A model generated the notes under the pieces. The model saw nothing but the letters and a program-made list of their open reading frames with translations. It searched no databases and had not been told where the DNA came from. Source: Saprospirales bacterium (lineage in GTDB: Bacteria > Bacteroidota > Bacteroidia > Chitinophagales > Saprospiraceae). From it: a stretch of DNA of 64,000 bases. Shown here in pieces: positions 26,352-35,575 of this stretch (positions are counted from its first letter, which is position 1; each line of letters opens with the position of its first letter). A program made the position numbers and the translations under genes. The stretch covers positions 1 through 64,000 of the forward strand of contig PAAY01000019.1 in the NCBI GenBank assembly GCA_002698985.1, in the 5' to 3' direction.

Positions 26352-26357
26352 GGTGGC

Positions 26358-26801
26358 TCAATTGGCCAGCAGGACGTCTTTTTCTTTGTAATATGGTGTA
26401 CCGTCGCCCTGCCAGTCAACTTTCACAGTCCAGCGGGCGCCCAGGTACTCATTGCCGGGGATGAGCATTTGATTTTTTTCGTTGACAGAAATTTTGAAGC
26501 TAACATCTTTTGATATGTCGTCAGCGCGATACAGCAAAACCGTTCCGGTAATATTTTTCAGATTTCCAGGAAAACTGAGCAGGATATCGAGGTTGTTTGT
26601 CGTTGCAATTTCCAGGTCCTTTTCCAGCTTCGCCGAATTTTCCAGCTTGTCGATTTTTTCCTGAAAACGCAGGTCTTCGTCATAATAGTTCTCCACGACA
26701 AGGCTGTTGTCAAAAGTCTTGCTGTACACCACCATGCCAACCATGATGATGACAAATGCGATGTAAAAAATCGCTATACCGGTTCCCCAGGTAAACTTCA
26801 T
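26358..26801 (-). CDS. ccoH: cbb3 oxidase assembly protein FixH/CcoH
   Basis: The 147-residue protein has one N-terminal membrane helix (TGIAIFYIAFVIIMVGMVVYS) and a periplasmic FixH domain (VVENYYDEDLRFQEKIDK...; GNEYLGARWTVKVDWQGDG near the end). CcoH helps assemble or stabilise cbb3 oxidase. It is the last gene of the leftward cco operon, 54 bases after ccoG, and converges on the TMTC-like gene with only six bases between the stops. Confidence 0.88.
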   Translation of the reverse strand: MKFTWGTGIAIFYIAFVIIMVGMVVYSKTFDNSLVVENYYDEDLRFQEKIDKLENSAKLEKDLEIATTNNLDILLSFPGNLKNITGTVLLYRADDISKDVSFKISVNEKNQMLIPGNEYLGARWTVKVDWQGDGTPYYKEKDVLLAN

Positions 26802-26855
26802 AGCTCTTCAATTTTAAGTGAGGGTGCAGTCATCCCTTGCGGGAAAGCCCCGGAC

Positions 26856-28376
26856 CTATTTAATAGGCCCGAGGAAGTTGGTTGTTGTTTTATCGATCAA
26901 TTTTCCATTTGCATAAACCCCTATGACGAGTTCGGTTTTTCGATGTCCAACTTTGTCGATTGGCAAGTCTATGAACATCACCCCTTTTGAAAGTGCATTT
27001 TTGGCAAGCCCCCGCTCGTGGTTGTCACCAATGTACCTGATGCGGGCACCTTCAAAGTTAAGAACTCTGAACTCCACATTCGGGATGTCCTCGCTCGTTT
27101 TGTTGACCATCTCCCAGTTGTAGAGATTGGCCAGCCAGGTGTCATCCACTTTTTGGTAAAGCTGTCCGGGAGTGCGAAATACTTGCAGTTCCACATCAGA
27201 TCTGGTGATGAGGAGTGCTGCCTGAAGAACCAACAAGGCAACCAATACAGCAGAGTATGCAGCCACTCTCCAGGTGAAAATCTTCCGGACTCCTTTCTCA
27301 ACGCCAATCAGGGAGTCGTAGCGAATGAGGCCTTTGGGTTTGCCAACTTTCTCCATGATCGAATCGCAGGCATCGATGCAGGCAGTGCAGTTCACACACT
27401 CCAGTTGGGTACCGTTCCTGATGTCAATCCCCGTCGGGCAAACCCTGACACAAAGGCCGCAATCTATGCAATCGCCCTGCACCTTGATGGGTGCTTCGGC
27501 AGTTGCAACTTCAGGGCTTGCGGCACCTGCTGCCACCGTCTGGGCAATGTCAGTAGCCGGATTGGCTTTCGCTTTTGCTTTGGATTTTTTCAGTTTGCCA
27601 CGTGGCTCCCCCCTGACGAAATCATAGATTACTACTATTGTTTCCGGAACGATCAAAACACTCTGCATACGACCGTAAGGGCAGATTGTGGTACACACCT
27701 GCTCACGCATGAATGCGAATACCCCGTAAAACAGCCCTGCGAAGATCAACATGGCAATGAAGCCGCCAAAGTGTTCTGAAATTGGCTCGCTGATGATTTC
27801 CAAAACCCTGTCAGAACCGATGATATAGGAAAGGAAAAGGTTAGCGATCACAACGGCAATGCCATAAAAAATGGCGTGTTTGCTGACCTTTTTTATGACC
27901 TTCTCAGTAGTCCAAGGAGCCGCATTCAGCTTCCGTTGCTGGCTGGCATCGCCCTCTATCAGGTATTCTATTTTCCGGAATACCATTTCCATGAAAATGG
28001 TTTGCGGGCAAACCCAACCACAAAAGATTCTCCCGAAGACCACTGTGAACAACACGATGAAGATCATCAGTGTCATCATTGCCAGGGCGAAGAGGTGTAG
28101 GTCTTGCGGAGTGAATACCATCCCGAAAATGACGAACTTCCCCTCCAAAACATTGAGCAGCAAAAACTGCTCACCATTGACCTTGATAAAAGGCATTGTA
28201 AACAGTGCAGCCAGTAAGACCCAACTGACGATGGTCCTCCATTTGTAAAACCTTCCGCTGGGCTTTTTGGGGTACACCCAGATGCGCTTTCCTTGTTTGT
28301 CAACGGTAGCCAGGCGATCTCTAAAGGACTCCGTATCCTGGTAGACTTTTTCGATATCCTTGTTCATTTCTTTCAA
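26856..28376 (-). CDS. ccoG: cbb3 oxidase accessory ferredoxin-like protein CcoG
   Basis: The 506-residue protein has several membrane helices, GRIFCGWVCPQTIFMEMVFRK near residue 115, TTICPYGRMQSVL near residue 230 and two iron-sulfur motifs, CIDCGLCVRVCP and CVNCTACIDACD, the latter with Asp instead of Pro after its last Cys. CcoG (RdxA/FixG) is a membrane Cu(II) reductase that supplies copper for cbb3 oxidase. An Ala/Lys-rich insert (KAKAKANPATDIAQTVAAGA) sits just before the iron-sulfur region and looks like a disordered linker. The first ATG or the one nine bases later could be the start. Confidence 0.92.
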   Translation of the reverse strand: MKEMNKDIEKVYQDTESFRDRLATVDKQGKRIWVYPKKPSGRFYKWRTIVSWVLLAALFTMPFIKVNGEQFLLLNVLEGKFVIFGMVFTPQDLHLFALAMMTLMIFIVLFTVVFGRIFCGWVCPQTIFMEMVFRKIEYLIEGDASQQRKLNAAPWTTEKVIKKVSKHAIFYGIAVVIANLFLSYIIGSDRVLEIISEPISEHFGGFIAMLIFAGLFYGVFAFMREQVCTTICPYGRMQSVLIVPETIVVIYDFVRGEPRGKLKKSKAKAKANPATDIAQTVAAGAASPEVATAEAPIKVQGDCIDCGLCVRVCPTGIDIRNGTQLECVNCTACIDACDSIMEKVGKPKGLIRYDSLIGVEKGVRKIFTWRVAAYSAVLVALLVLQAALLITRSDVELQVFRTPGQLYQKVDDTWLANLYNWEMVNKTSEDIPNVEFRVLNFEGARIRYIGDNHERGLAKNALSKGVMFIDLPIDKVGHRKTELVIGVYANGKLIDKTTTNFLGPIK

Positions 28377-28461
28377 TTTAGTTGAGAGGCGATTGTCCGA
28401 TAGCTACCAAAAAGTCAAATGGCCGGGAAATGCTCCCGGCCATGTGCGCTTATGATTCCGA

Positions 28462-29427
28462 TTACTCTGTCGCTTCTTCGGTGGGAGCTTCATCAGGTGT
28501 TGCTTCGGCTGGTGCGGAATCTGCATCGTCGTTTTGCCCAACACTGCATGGTTCGCCCTGAGGTTCCTTGGCATTCTCTGGGTTAGAACCATGGAGCTTC
28601 ACCAGGATGTAGCTGGCCACTCTTTGTATTTCAACAGGGCGCAACTGATCTTTCCAGGATTGCATACCCTTTTCAATCACTCCATTTTTAATGGTTCCGA
28701 ACACGTCTTTGATATCACAACCATGCAACCAATAGTCATCAGTGAGGTTCGGGCCAATGGAGTTGCCCTCCCCGTTCATACCGTGGCAAGGCATGCACAG
28801 GGTTTCAAATGTTGATTGGCCCATGGCAAGGCTTTCATCGTCAGTCAATAAGGTCACCGTATTTTCATCCACTGCATCGGCTTTCGTGGCCATGTACTCA
28901 TCAATCTTTGCCTGAGCCACTTCCATTTCTTTGTTGTACTCATCGATGAGTGAAGGTCCATCGGCAATGTGATAAACCGTCCAGTAAACTGCAGCGAAAA
29001 TGATGGAGACATAAAACATCCACAGCCACCACGGTGGGAGCCGGTTGTCCAATTCACGAATGCCATCGTACTCGTGATCGAACATGATGTCCTCTTCTTT
29101 TTCAACAGGGACATACTGCGTTGCAGATTTCATGAATTTCTTCCACCAGCTCTCTTCCGGCTGTTTGTACTGCTCCACAATTTCTTCCACTCCCTTTTCT
29201 TTCAGCACACGCAGCTCTTCCATTTTCACAATGATATTGAAGAGGCGCACGATGGCTATCAGTGCTGCCAATACAACAATGGCACCAGCTAACAACACGA
29301 TAGAACCAAAAGCATTCTCCCAAAAATTCTGGGAATCAGCGGCTGCGCCGGCATCCTGGGCATAAGTTGCCAGGGGCAACATCAGCATTGCCAGCAAACC
29401 CTTTATGCGAATCGATCTGTTTTTCAT
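28462..29427 (-). CDS. ccoP: cbb3-type cytochrome c oxidase subunit III, mono-heme
   Basis: The 321-residue protein has an N-terminal signal-like helix ending in YAQ, a membrane helix (SIVLLAGAIVVLAALIAIVRLF), a second one (PPWWLWMFYVSIIFAAVYW) and a C-terminal cytochrome c domain with one heme site, CMPCH, and MQSW as likely axial Met region. Proteobacterial CcoP has two hemes; this has only one. The tail is acidic and low in complexity. CcoP passes electrons from soluble cytochromes to CcoO. The gene lies between ccoQ and ccoG. Confidence 0.92.
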   Translation of the reverse strand: MKNRSIRIKGLLAMLMLPLATYAQDAGAAADSQNFWENAFGSIVLLAGAIVVLAALIAIVRLFNIIVKMEELRVLKEKGVEEIVEQYKQPEESWWKKFMKSATQYVPVEKEEDIMFDHEYDGIRELDNRLPPWWLWMFYVSIIFAAVYWTVYHIADGPSLIDEYNKEMEVAQAKIDEYMATKADAVDENTVTLLTDDESLAMGQSTFETLCMPCHGMNGEGNSIGPNLTDDYWLHGCDIKDVFGTIKNGVIEKGMQSWKDQLRPVEIQRVASYILVKLHGSNPENAKEPQGEPCSVGQNDDADSAPAEATPDEAPTEEATE

Positions 29428-29472
29428 ATCCTGAAGAGTTGATTTCGTTTTTGATTGATTTTGAGAAGAAAA

Positions 29473-29637
29473 TCACTCATCTTCTTCCAGTGGCAGGTTC
29501 GACATTTTGTCGATATAATCCTTTTTCCGGGTCATGATCCAAATGGTACTTCCCAAAAAAATTGTGACGAACAATACCAGCGAGAAAATCGCCAGCCAGT
29601 TCATGTTTTCCACTGATTGCAAGAGGTATTTGTACAT
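29473..29637 (-). CDS. ccoQ: Small cbb3 oxidase subunit, CcoQ-like
   Basis: This 54-residue frame starts MYKYLLQSVENMNWLAIF and has one membrane helix (about 14-35) followed by a short charged tail ending LPLEEDE. Its position between ccoNO and ccoP, single helix and size fit CcoQ, which stabilises CcoP in the cbb3 complex. It starts 57 bases after ccoNO. It is easy to miss because it is so short. Confidence 0.8.
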   Translation of the reverse strand: MYKYLLQSVENMNWLAIFSLVLFVTIFLGSTIWIMTRKKDYIDKMSNLPLEEDE

Positions 29638-29694
29638 GACTTTGAGTTTTGTGGTTGGGAGAATCCGGTTTGGGATTCTCCCAACTCAATTGAA

Positions 29695-31836
29695 TCACTT
29701 TTCAGCCTGAGCCGAGGGCTCTATTCCGGTTCCAAGTTTTTGGAGATAAGCAATCAAAGCAACGATTTCTTTGCGCTCCACTCCCTCCTGTTCAATGCCG
29801 GCTTCTTTGAGGCTCTGGGCAATACGCTTCGCCTGCACCATCAGGTCATCATTTGCGATGTACTCGTAACCTTCTTCGTAAGGGGTCCCCAACTGACGCA
29901 ACACCCTGATCTTGTTGAAGGTAGTCGTCGTATCCAGGTCGTTTTCGTGTAACCAGGGATATGCTGGCATCAAAGAACCCGGTGAGGTACTCGTTGGGTC
30001 AAGCATGTGATTGTAATGCCATGCATCCGACTTCTTCAGCTTACCAACACCTTCACGTGCCAGGTCTGGTCCTGTGCGCTTGCTGCCCCAAAGGAATGGG
30101 CGGTCGTAAATGAATTCACCTGATTTAGAATATTCGCCGTAGCGGGCTGTTTCAAATCTGAGTGGACGAATCATTTGAGAGTGACATCCAAGGCACCCTT
30201 CCCGAACATAAATATCACGGCCCTGTAACTCCAGTGGAGTGTATGGTGTCACGGTAGAAATTTTCGGTACGTTCTCATCGATCAATGCCATGGGGAAATA
30301 TTCCACAGCACCTCCAATGGATACCAAAACGAGGCTCGCCACCAGCATCTGAACCGGACGCTTTTCAATCCAGCGGTGCCAGTGTTCTTTTCCGGCTGGT
30401 TTGTGTTCCTCAACCACCGGAACTTCAACTTCCTCATTGGCCACCAACTTGCCACTCTGGACGGTTTTGATCATGTTCACAACACCAATCACCACACCAG
30501 TGAGATACAAAGTTCCACCCAGGACACGAATTGCATACATCGGAACAATCTGGGTCACGGTCTCGAGGAAGTTGGGGTAAACCAGGAATCCATCGGGAGT
30601 AAAGGCACGCCACATGATGTTTTGAACCACGGCAGCCCAATACAATGGAATGGCGTAGAAAATAATACCCAAGGTACCCAACCAGAAGTGGGTGTTGGCC
30701 AATTTGATAGAATGCAACTTGGTGTTGAAAATCCTCGGCAACAACCAGTACAGCACGCCAAATGTCAACATACCATTCCATCCCAATGCACCAACGTGAA
30801 CGTGACCGATGGTCCAGTCGGAATAGTGGGTAACGGCGTTCCAGCTCTTGATGGACATCATCGGACCTTCAAAGGTTGACATACCATAAGCGGTTACAGC
30901 TACCACGAGGAACTTGAGGATAGGATCCTGGCGAACCCTGTCCCAGGCACCGCGAAGGGTCAGCAAACCGTTGAGCATACCACCCCATGAGGGAGCAATC
31001 AGCATAAGCGAGAAGATCATTCCCAGCGACTGTGCCCAGTTAGGAAGTGAGGTGTAAAGCAAGTGGTGCGGTCCTGCCCAGATGTATATGAAAATCAAAG
31101 CCCAAAAGTGAATGATGGACAAGCGATAGGAGAACACCGGCCGGTTAGCGGCCTTTGGCAGGAAGTAGTACATCAATCCCAAATAGGGCGTGGTAAGGAA
31201 GAATGCCACAGCGTTGTGTCCATACCACCACTGAACCAGTGCCTCCTGCACACCGGCAAAAACCGGATAAGAGTGCGTGAGGCTGGTGGGTATTTCAAGG
31301 CTTCTGACAATGTGAAGCAATGCAACAGTAACCCAGGTGGCGATGTAAAACCAAATGGCCACATAAAGGTGCTTTTCTCTTCTTTTCAAAATGGTACCGA
31401 ACATATTGATACCAAAAACAACCCAAATGAGTGTGATAGCGATATCAATCGGCCAGATCAATTCAGCATACTCACCACTGGTCGTCAAACCTAGCGGAAG
31501 CGTCAGGGCTGCCGCAACGATGATCAACTGCCAGCCCCAGAAATGTATGTTGCTCAGAGCCTTGCTGAACATCCTTGCTTTGAGGAGGCGTTGCAGTGAG
31601 TAATAAACACCCATGAAGATACCATTGCCCACAAATGCGAAAATCACTGCATTGGTGTGCAGTGGGCGAATGCGGCTGAAAGTGAGCCAGGGTGTCTCAA
31701 AATTCAGCGCCGGGAAAATCAGTTGCAGCGCCAACAACAACCCAACCGTCATTCCCACTACCCCCCAAAGCAAGGTAGCATAAGCGAAATTCCTGACGAT
31801 CGCGTTGTCGTACTGAATTCGTTCTACTTGTGTCAT
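29695..31836 (-). CDS. ccoNO: cbb3-type oxidase, fused CcoN-CcoO
   Basis: The 713-residue protein fuses the catalytic subunit CcoN (about 1-460) to the mono-heme subunit CcoO (about 490-713). CcoN ligands are visible: His60 (PLHTNAV), His207 (YGHN), His257/258 (GPHH), and His345/347 (GHVHVG) for the low- and high-spin hemes and CuB. CcoO has one membrane helix (about 497-518), the heme motif GCLGCHSQMIRP (CxxCH 548-552) and SLMPAYPWL. The enzyme reduces O2 at high affinity and pumps protons. Fused CcoNO is a Bacteroidota habit. It follows ccoS by 12 bases. Confidence 0.95.
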   Translation of the reverse strand: MTQVERIQYDNAIVRNFAYATLLWGVVGMTVGLLLALQLIFPALNFETPWLTFSRIRPLHTNAVIFAFVGNGIFMGVYYSLQRLLKARMFSKALSNIHFWGWQLIIVAAALTLPLGLTTSGEYAELIWPIDIAITLIWVVFGINMFGTILKRREKHLYVAIWFYIATWVTVALLHIVRSLEIPTSLTHSYPVFAGVQEALVQWWYGHNAVAFFLTTPYLGLMYYFLPKAANRPVFSYRLSIIHFWALIFIYIWAGPHHLLYTSLPNWAQSLGMIFSLMLIAPSWGGMLNGLLTLRGAWDRVRQDPILKFLVVAVTAYGMSTFEGPMMSIKSWNAVTHYSDWTIGHVHVGALGWNGMLTFGVLYWLLPRIFNTKLHSIKLANTHFWLGTLGIIFYAIPLYWAAVVQNIMWRAFTPDGFLVYPNFLETVTQIVPMYAIRVLGGTLYLTGVVIGVVNMIKTVQSGKLVANEEVEVPVVEEHKPAGKEHWHRWIEKRPVQMLVASLVLVSIGGAVEYFPMALIDENVPKISTVTPYTPLELQGRDIYVREGCLGCHSQMIRPLRFETARYGEYSKSGEFIYDRPFLWGSKRTGPDLAREGVGKLKKSDAWHYNHMLDPTSTSPGSLMPAYPWLHENDLDTTTTFNKIRVLRQLGTPYEEGYEYIANDDLMVQAKRIAQSLKEAGIEQEGVERKEIVALIAYLQKLGTGIEPSAQAEK

Positions 31837-31848
31837 AGGGAAACTTGT

Positions 31849-32043
31849 TTAATTGTCAGTTATACTTTCGGAATCAAGTGCTTTGTCTGCCTCCTCCTTA
31901 ACAGGCTTGTCGTCAAACAATATCCTGATGGCTGGAGTGTAATCATCATCGTACTGACCGGCCTTTACGGCCCAAAAAAATGCGGCCAGAAAGCCACCGG
32001 CTACCACCAAACTTATTGCGATGAGTACGAAAATGATTTCCAT
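31849..32043 (-). CDS. ccoS: cbb3 oxidase maturation protein CcoS
   Basis: The 64-residue protein has a single membrane helix (IIFVLIAISLVVAGGFLAAFFWAV) followed by KAGQYDDDYTPAIRILFDD, the conserved CcoS signature. CcoS is needed to insert heme b and copper into CcoN. The ATG at 32043 is chosen over an upstream frame extension because the latter would run through the promoter. It is the first gene of the leftward cco operon and is preceded by two Crp/Fnr-type sites. Confidence 0.9.
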   Translation of the reverse strand: MEIIFVLIAISLVVAGGFLAAFFWAVKAGQYDDDYTPAIRILFDDKPVKEEADKALDSESITDN

Positions 32044-32061
32044 TGAAAAAAAATTTTGGCG

Positions 32062-32068
32062 CAAGATA
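32062..32068 (-). promoter_or_regulatory. Putative -7 element of the cco operon
   Basis: The minus strand reads TATCTTG, one base short of TAnnTTTG. Its centre is about 33 bases from the centre of the nearer Crp/Fnr-type palindrome, and the ccoS ATG lies 18 bases downstream. Confidence 0.45.
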
Positions 32069-32091
32069 GATTGGCCCTCCCCCCATCGAGG

Positions 32092-32127
32092 TTGACCTTT
32101 GTCACATTCAAAATTGACTTTTGTCAA
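32092..32127 (-). promoter_or_regulatory. Two Crp/Fnr-type sites upstream of ccoS
   Basis: TTGACCTTTGTCAC (32092-32105) and the perfect palindrome TTGACTTTTGTCAA (32114-32127) both fit the 5-4-5 pattern of Crp/Fnr family operators. Their centres are 22 bases apart, two helical turns. The nearer one is placed for activation of the cco operon. Confidence 0.7.
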
Positions 32128-32227
32128 CCAAAGGGCAATTGTTTGGAAAAGCAATTTTTCCTCAGAAAATCTGCTTTTTTCAAGCCCTTTTTCAGAATGA
32201 AATTTTGAATGACTTCAATGTCCGATT

Positions 32228-33010
32228 TCAAAAATCTCTTCGCAAACACACCCTGCGAATGCCCAATGTTGGTATGATTGTCCAAATCAGTAGCACAGCA
32301 ACGCTGATTGCCATCCCAACACCTGAGCCAAGAAACTTCCGGTAAACGGCACCAGTAAGTGACATGAGCGCCGAAATGTCGAGTTTGAGTAGCAGCATTA
32401 CCCGGGAAAGGTCGATTGGATTGAGAACCGAAGCAATTAGAGAAGCTTTTTCCAGGGGATAGTCCCTGAACCAGGAAAGGCCGAGAAGCAAAAGACCATC
32501 ATAAACAACAGCCAAAAGCAACCATACCAAAATGGCCAGTCCGAAGCCTTTGATTTTGTCCTCGTTTTTGAGTGCAATGAAAAAGGAGATGGCTGCGAAA
32601 ATGAAAGAAAGTACAACACCATTGAACAGCAGCACCAGAAAATTGCCTGCCTGATCAGAGCCAAACACCCCGAACATCAGAAATGGTATGCCTGCACCAA
32701 CCAGAAGACTTACTGACAGAGAGGTTGCCAATCCCAGAAATTGGCCGGTGAAAATGCTGGTACGCTTTATCGGTTGCGAGAGGAGCAATTCGGTAAACTC
32801 ACGTGAATTGTAATAGTACATTACGCCAAACATGGTAGCGATAAGAGGACACAAGATCAAAACCACATTCATACTGCTGATCACTACCTTGCTCAAATCA
32901 CTGCTCAGCATGAGCATACCCAGTGTAAAGAGAAAATAAAACCCGGCATAGATATATGTCCAACGACTCCGGATCAGATCGAAAAAACTGTATTTGAATA
33001 TCTTGAACAT
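32228..33010 (-). CDS. nosY: Nitrous oxide reductase ABC permease NosY
   Basis: The 260-residue protein has about six membrane helices and the ABC-2 layout: MFKIFKYSFFDLIRSRWTYIYAGFYFLFTLG at the N-terminus, YYNSREFTELLLSQPIKRTSIF in the cytoplasmic loop, then further helices. NosY pairs with NosF and NosD to deliver sulfur or otherwise mature the copper centre of NosZ. It is the last nos gene, 30 bases after nosF. Confidence 0.88.
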   Translation of the reverse strand: MFKIFKYSFFDLIRSRWTYIYAGFYFLFTLGMLMLSSDLSKVVISSMNVVLILCPLIATMFGVMYYYNSREFTELLLSQPIKRTSIFTGQFLGLATSLSVSLLVGAGIPFLMFGVFGSDQAGNFLVLLFNGVVLSFIFAAISFFIALKNEDKIKGFGLAILVWLLLAVVYDGLLLLGLSWFRDYPLEKASLIASVLNPIDLSRVMLLLKLDISALMSLTGAVYRKFLGSGVGMAISVAVLLIWTIIPTLGIRRVCLRRDF

Positions 33011-33040
33011 GATGAGTTAGATTTTAGTGGGTCCGGGTTG

Positions 33041-33811
33041 TTAGTTTTCCAGAAGTGTTTCAGGGACTTTTGCATGTCCGTTGGATGCAACAGCCCCCAG
33101 GCTAAAAGGGCCGTCCTTCTGCAACAAGGCAGCGATGGACTCTTCCACATTGCGCCCCTGGTATTTCTCTTTCAGTTCGGCAACGGTTCCCCGGAAGTGA
33201 ATATTCCCCTCCAGCAAATACACTACTTCTTCGGCGAGTTCCTCCACCAGGTCCATTACGTGGGTCGTAATCAGTATCAGCTTTCCTTCTTCCCTTTTGG
33301 TTTTTATCAACTTTTTCAACCTCACCAATGAAACCGGATCCAGTCCGGCGGTAGGCTCATCCAATATCACGATGGGGCAATCATACATGAAACACAACAC
33401 CAGGTTTACCTTTTGCCGGGTGCCGCCGGAGAGGTTGCCCAATTTTTTATCCAGAAATGGTTGCAATCCAAAATAACTGATTAGTGATACATCCATCTCG
33501 GTTTCTCCCCTTAAGTCCTTGACCATCGCAATCAACTCCCGTACACGGATGTTTTCAGGGAAACGGGCAATTTGCGGCAGGTAGGAGATTTGGCGCCGGT
33601 ACTCCCAGGCCTTTTTGATGGACGCACCATCGACCTCGATTTCACCACGGTCAGGAATTACCATTCCGAGGATGGATTTAATCAAGGTGGTTTTTCCGGA
33701 ACCATTGGGCCCCAGGATTGCAATCAATCCAGGCGGAACCAGACTCAGTTCGACGCCCTTGAGAACATGATTTTTTCCGAATGACTTGTGAAGTCCTGTT
33801 ATTTCAATCAT
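33041..33811 (-). CDS. nosF: Nitrous oxide reductase ABC ATPase NosF
   Basis: The 256-residue protein is an ABC ATPase with Walker A GPNGSGKTT (about 34-42), signature LSGGTRQKVN, Walker B CPIVILDEPTAGLDP and the switch His in ITTHVMD. It energises the NosDFY transporter for CuZ assembly. Gene order nosD-nosF-nosY is the usual one. The C-terminal tail after about residue 230 is not typical and may contact other proteins. Confidence 0.9.
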   Translation of the reverse strand: MIEITGLHKSFGKNHVLKGVELSLVPPGLIAILGPNGSGKTTLIKSILGMVIPDRGEIEVDGASIKKAWEYRRQISYLPQIARFPENIRVRELIAMVKDLRGETEMDVSLISYFGLQPFLDKKLGNLSGGTRQKVNLVLCFMYDCPIVILDEPTAGLDPVSLVRLKKLIKTKREEGKLILITTHVMDLVEELAEEVVYLLEGNIHFRGTVAELKEKYQGRNVEESIAALLQKDGPFSLGAVASNGHAKVPETLLEN

Positions 33812-33848
33812 CGGTTCAATTCTTTGTACCTCACTTGTTTATGAAAAA

Positions 33849-35096
33849 TCAAACCTTTCCAAAAACAGGCAGAGGTGTCATGAGAGGTGTTTCGTCAATG
33901 ACATTTTCCGGAGTGAAAATTGGGCTGACCTTTTCTGAGAAATTGAGAAGATCGATAAATAAAGACCTCAGCAGAACCATTGCCTCCGGTGTCGATGACA
34001 CAACATACGAAAATAGTTTCATCGGACGGTGCGGCACATCGCCAACTCCATCCTTGTCAAGGTCATATCCGGCATAATCACTCCAATAGTTACTGCTGAA
34101 AACATTGTCAGTTCCTGCAGAATGGACAGACAGGTTAAAGGTGTTGTGAAGAAAGTTATTCTTTGACAAAATATTGGTCTGATTGCCACCTGACATCTTT
34201 ACCGCCCACCCATTTTCTGAAAATTCATTTTGTTGGATTTTGAGGCGGTTTGAAGTTTCCATAAAAATGCCAACTGTATTCTGGTTGAATCTGTTGTGGA
34301 ATATCTCCGAATCAAAAATATCTTTCAACAACAGGCCATAAGATGCTGCTCCCCAGTTATCACGAAAGACATTGCGCTGCATGACGATGTTTTTTGAATA
34401 CATGACAGCTACACCGGCCCCATTATCCACAAACTCATTGTCATAATAACTGTCATCGTCAGAAAACATGAAGTGGAGGCCATAGCGAATATTGTCCTGA
34501 CTGAGGTTGTTGTGAATCAGGCTGTTGTCAACAAATTCTAAGTAAATACCATCACGGTTACCTTTTACAACATTGTTGGCAATTTCCAGGTAGCTACAAT
34601 ACCATGCGTGAATGGCATTGCCGGAATTTGCCTCTTCAAGGGAGTGGGCTGAAATGTGATTTCCCTCGATCAATCCTTTTGAAGAATTTTGAAGATATAT
34701 TGCAAAAAATGCCTCATCAAACTCATTGTTGCGGATGGTGAATTGGGTTGATTTTCTAATCCTGATTCCGGCTCTGTCCTCAACATAAGAGCGCCCGACA
34801 TTTTGAATGCGAAAACCTTCGATGTAAAAATATTTGTTTTCAACAGTGAAAATCTCCCCTTGCTCCTTCCCGTCAACAACCGGCATACCTTCCCCAATGA
34901 GGGTCAGGTCCTTGTTTATCTCGATATTGTTTTCGTAATAGGTACCTGATTGCACCAGGACGGTGTCACAGGGGTTCGCCAGGGCTATCCCTTTGGCAAT
35001 GGTGTTGACCGGGCAATCCGGGCATACCACCAAAGTATTGCTCAAAAGCGGGAATGCGGCAAACAGGAGTGCAGCAATGAGGATGTTGTTTTTCAT
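33849..35096 (-). CDS. nosD: Periplasmic copper-site maturation protein NosD
   Basis: The 415-residue protein has a signal peptide (MKNNILIAALLFAAFPLLSN) and a right-handed beta-helix of CASH repeats such as GIRIRKSTQFTIRNNEFD, AIYLQNSSKGLIEGNHIS and DGIYLEFVDNSLIHNNLSQ. NosD works outside the membrane with NosF and NosY in building the tetranuclear copper centre of NosZ. The C-terminal part contains SNYWSDYAGYDLDKDGVGDVPH, typical of the family. Confidence 0.92.
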   Translation of the reverse strand: MKNNILIAALLFAAFPLLSNTLVVCPDCPVNTIAKGIALANPCDTVLVQSGTYYENNIEINKDLTLIGEGMPVVDGKEQGEIFTVENKYFYIEGFRIQNVGRSYVEDRAGIRIRKSTQFTIRNNEFDEAFFAIYLQNSSKGLIEGNHISAHSLEEANSGNAIHAWYCSYLEIANNVVKGNRDGIYLEFVDNSLIHNNLSQDNIRYGLHFMFSDDDSYYDNEFVDNGAGVAVMYSKNIVMQRNVFRDNWGAASYGLLLKDIFDSEIFHNRFNQNTVGIFMETSNRLKIQQNEFSENGWAVKMSGGNQTNILSKNNFLHNTFNLSVHSAGTDNVFSSNYWSDYAGYDLDKDGVGDVPHRPMKLFSYVVSSTPEAMVLLRSLFIDLLNFSEKVSPIFTPENVIDETPLMTPLPVFGKV

Positions 35097-35134
35097 GTGG
35101 AGGTGGTTGAACGAAAATTCAGAATCCAGGATAA

Positions 35135-35575
35135 TTACCGGGCATACTTTTGTTTAAGTTGCTCCCAGGTAAGTATCTCTCCGCCTTTTTCAGCCTGCAT
35201 GGCTTCGGCAGCTGTTTTGGTCGGATAAGCCGAAAGGTAGCCGCCCATGGGGCTTGGTAATTCTTTGGAAATCAGGAAGAATGCACTATTTGCATCCACC
35301 CACTCATCGGGATTGTTGAAATCCCTAACCAGCAGGAGTGCAATGTTGTTTTCATCTTCTTCCTGGATAAATTGAGCCATGCACTCAATCGCATCGAATT
35401 TGTAAACCTTGCCTTTGGTCGTAACCATTTCAGCAGCAAATGGCTTGTCAACAATACTCATTTTGCAATGAGCGCATGGATCAGTTCCAAACTCAATGGG
35501 TTGTGGCGACGGAGTGCAGCTGTGAAGAAACCACACCACCATCGTTATCAGTGCCAACAGATTTTGCTTTCTCAT
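35135..35575 (-). CDS. nosL: Copper chaperone lipoprotein NosL
   Basis: The 146-residue protein has a lipoprotein signal with Cys20 (FLHSC) and the NosL metal motif DPCAHCKM (Cys34, Cys37, Met39). NosL binds Cu(I) and delivers it to NosZ. The family also shows FDAIECMAQFI and SPMGGYLSAYPT, both present. Its start lies inside the 3' end of the upstream membrane-protein gene, an 83-base overlap in another frame, which suggests translational coupling. Confidence 0.92.
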   Translation of the reverse strand: MRKQNLLALITMVVWFLHSCTPSPQPIEFGTDPCAHCKMSIVDKPFAAEMVTTKGKVYKFDAIECMAQFIQEEDENNIALLLVRDFNNPDEWVDANSAFFLISKELPSPMGGYLSAYPTKTAAEAMQAEKGGEILTWEQLKQKYAR

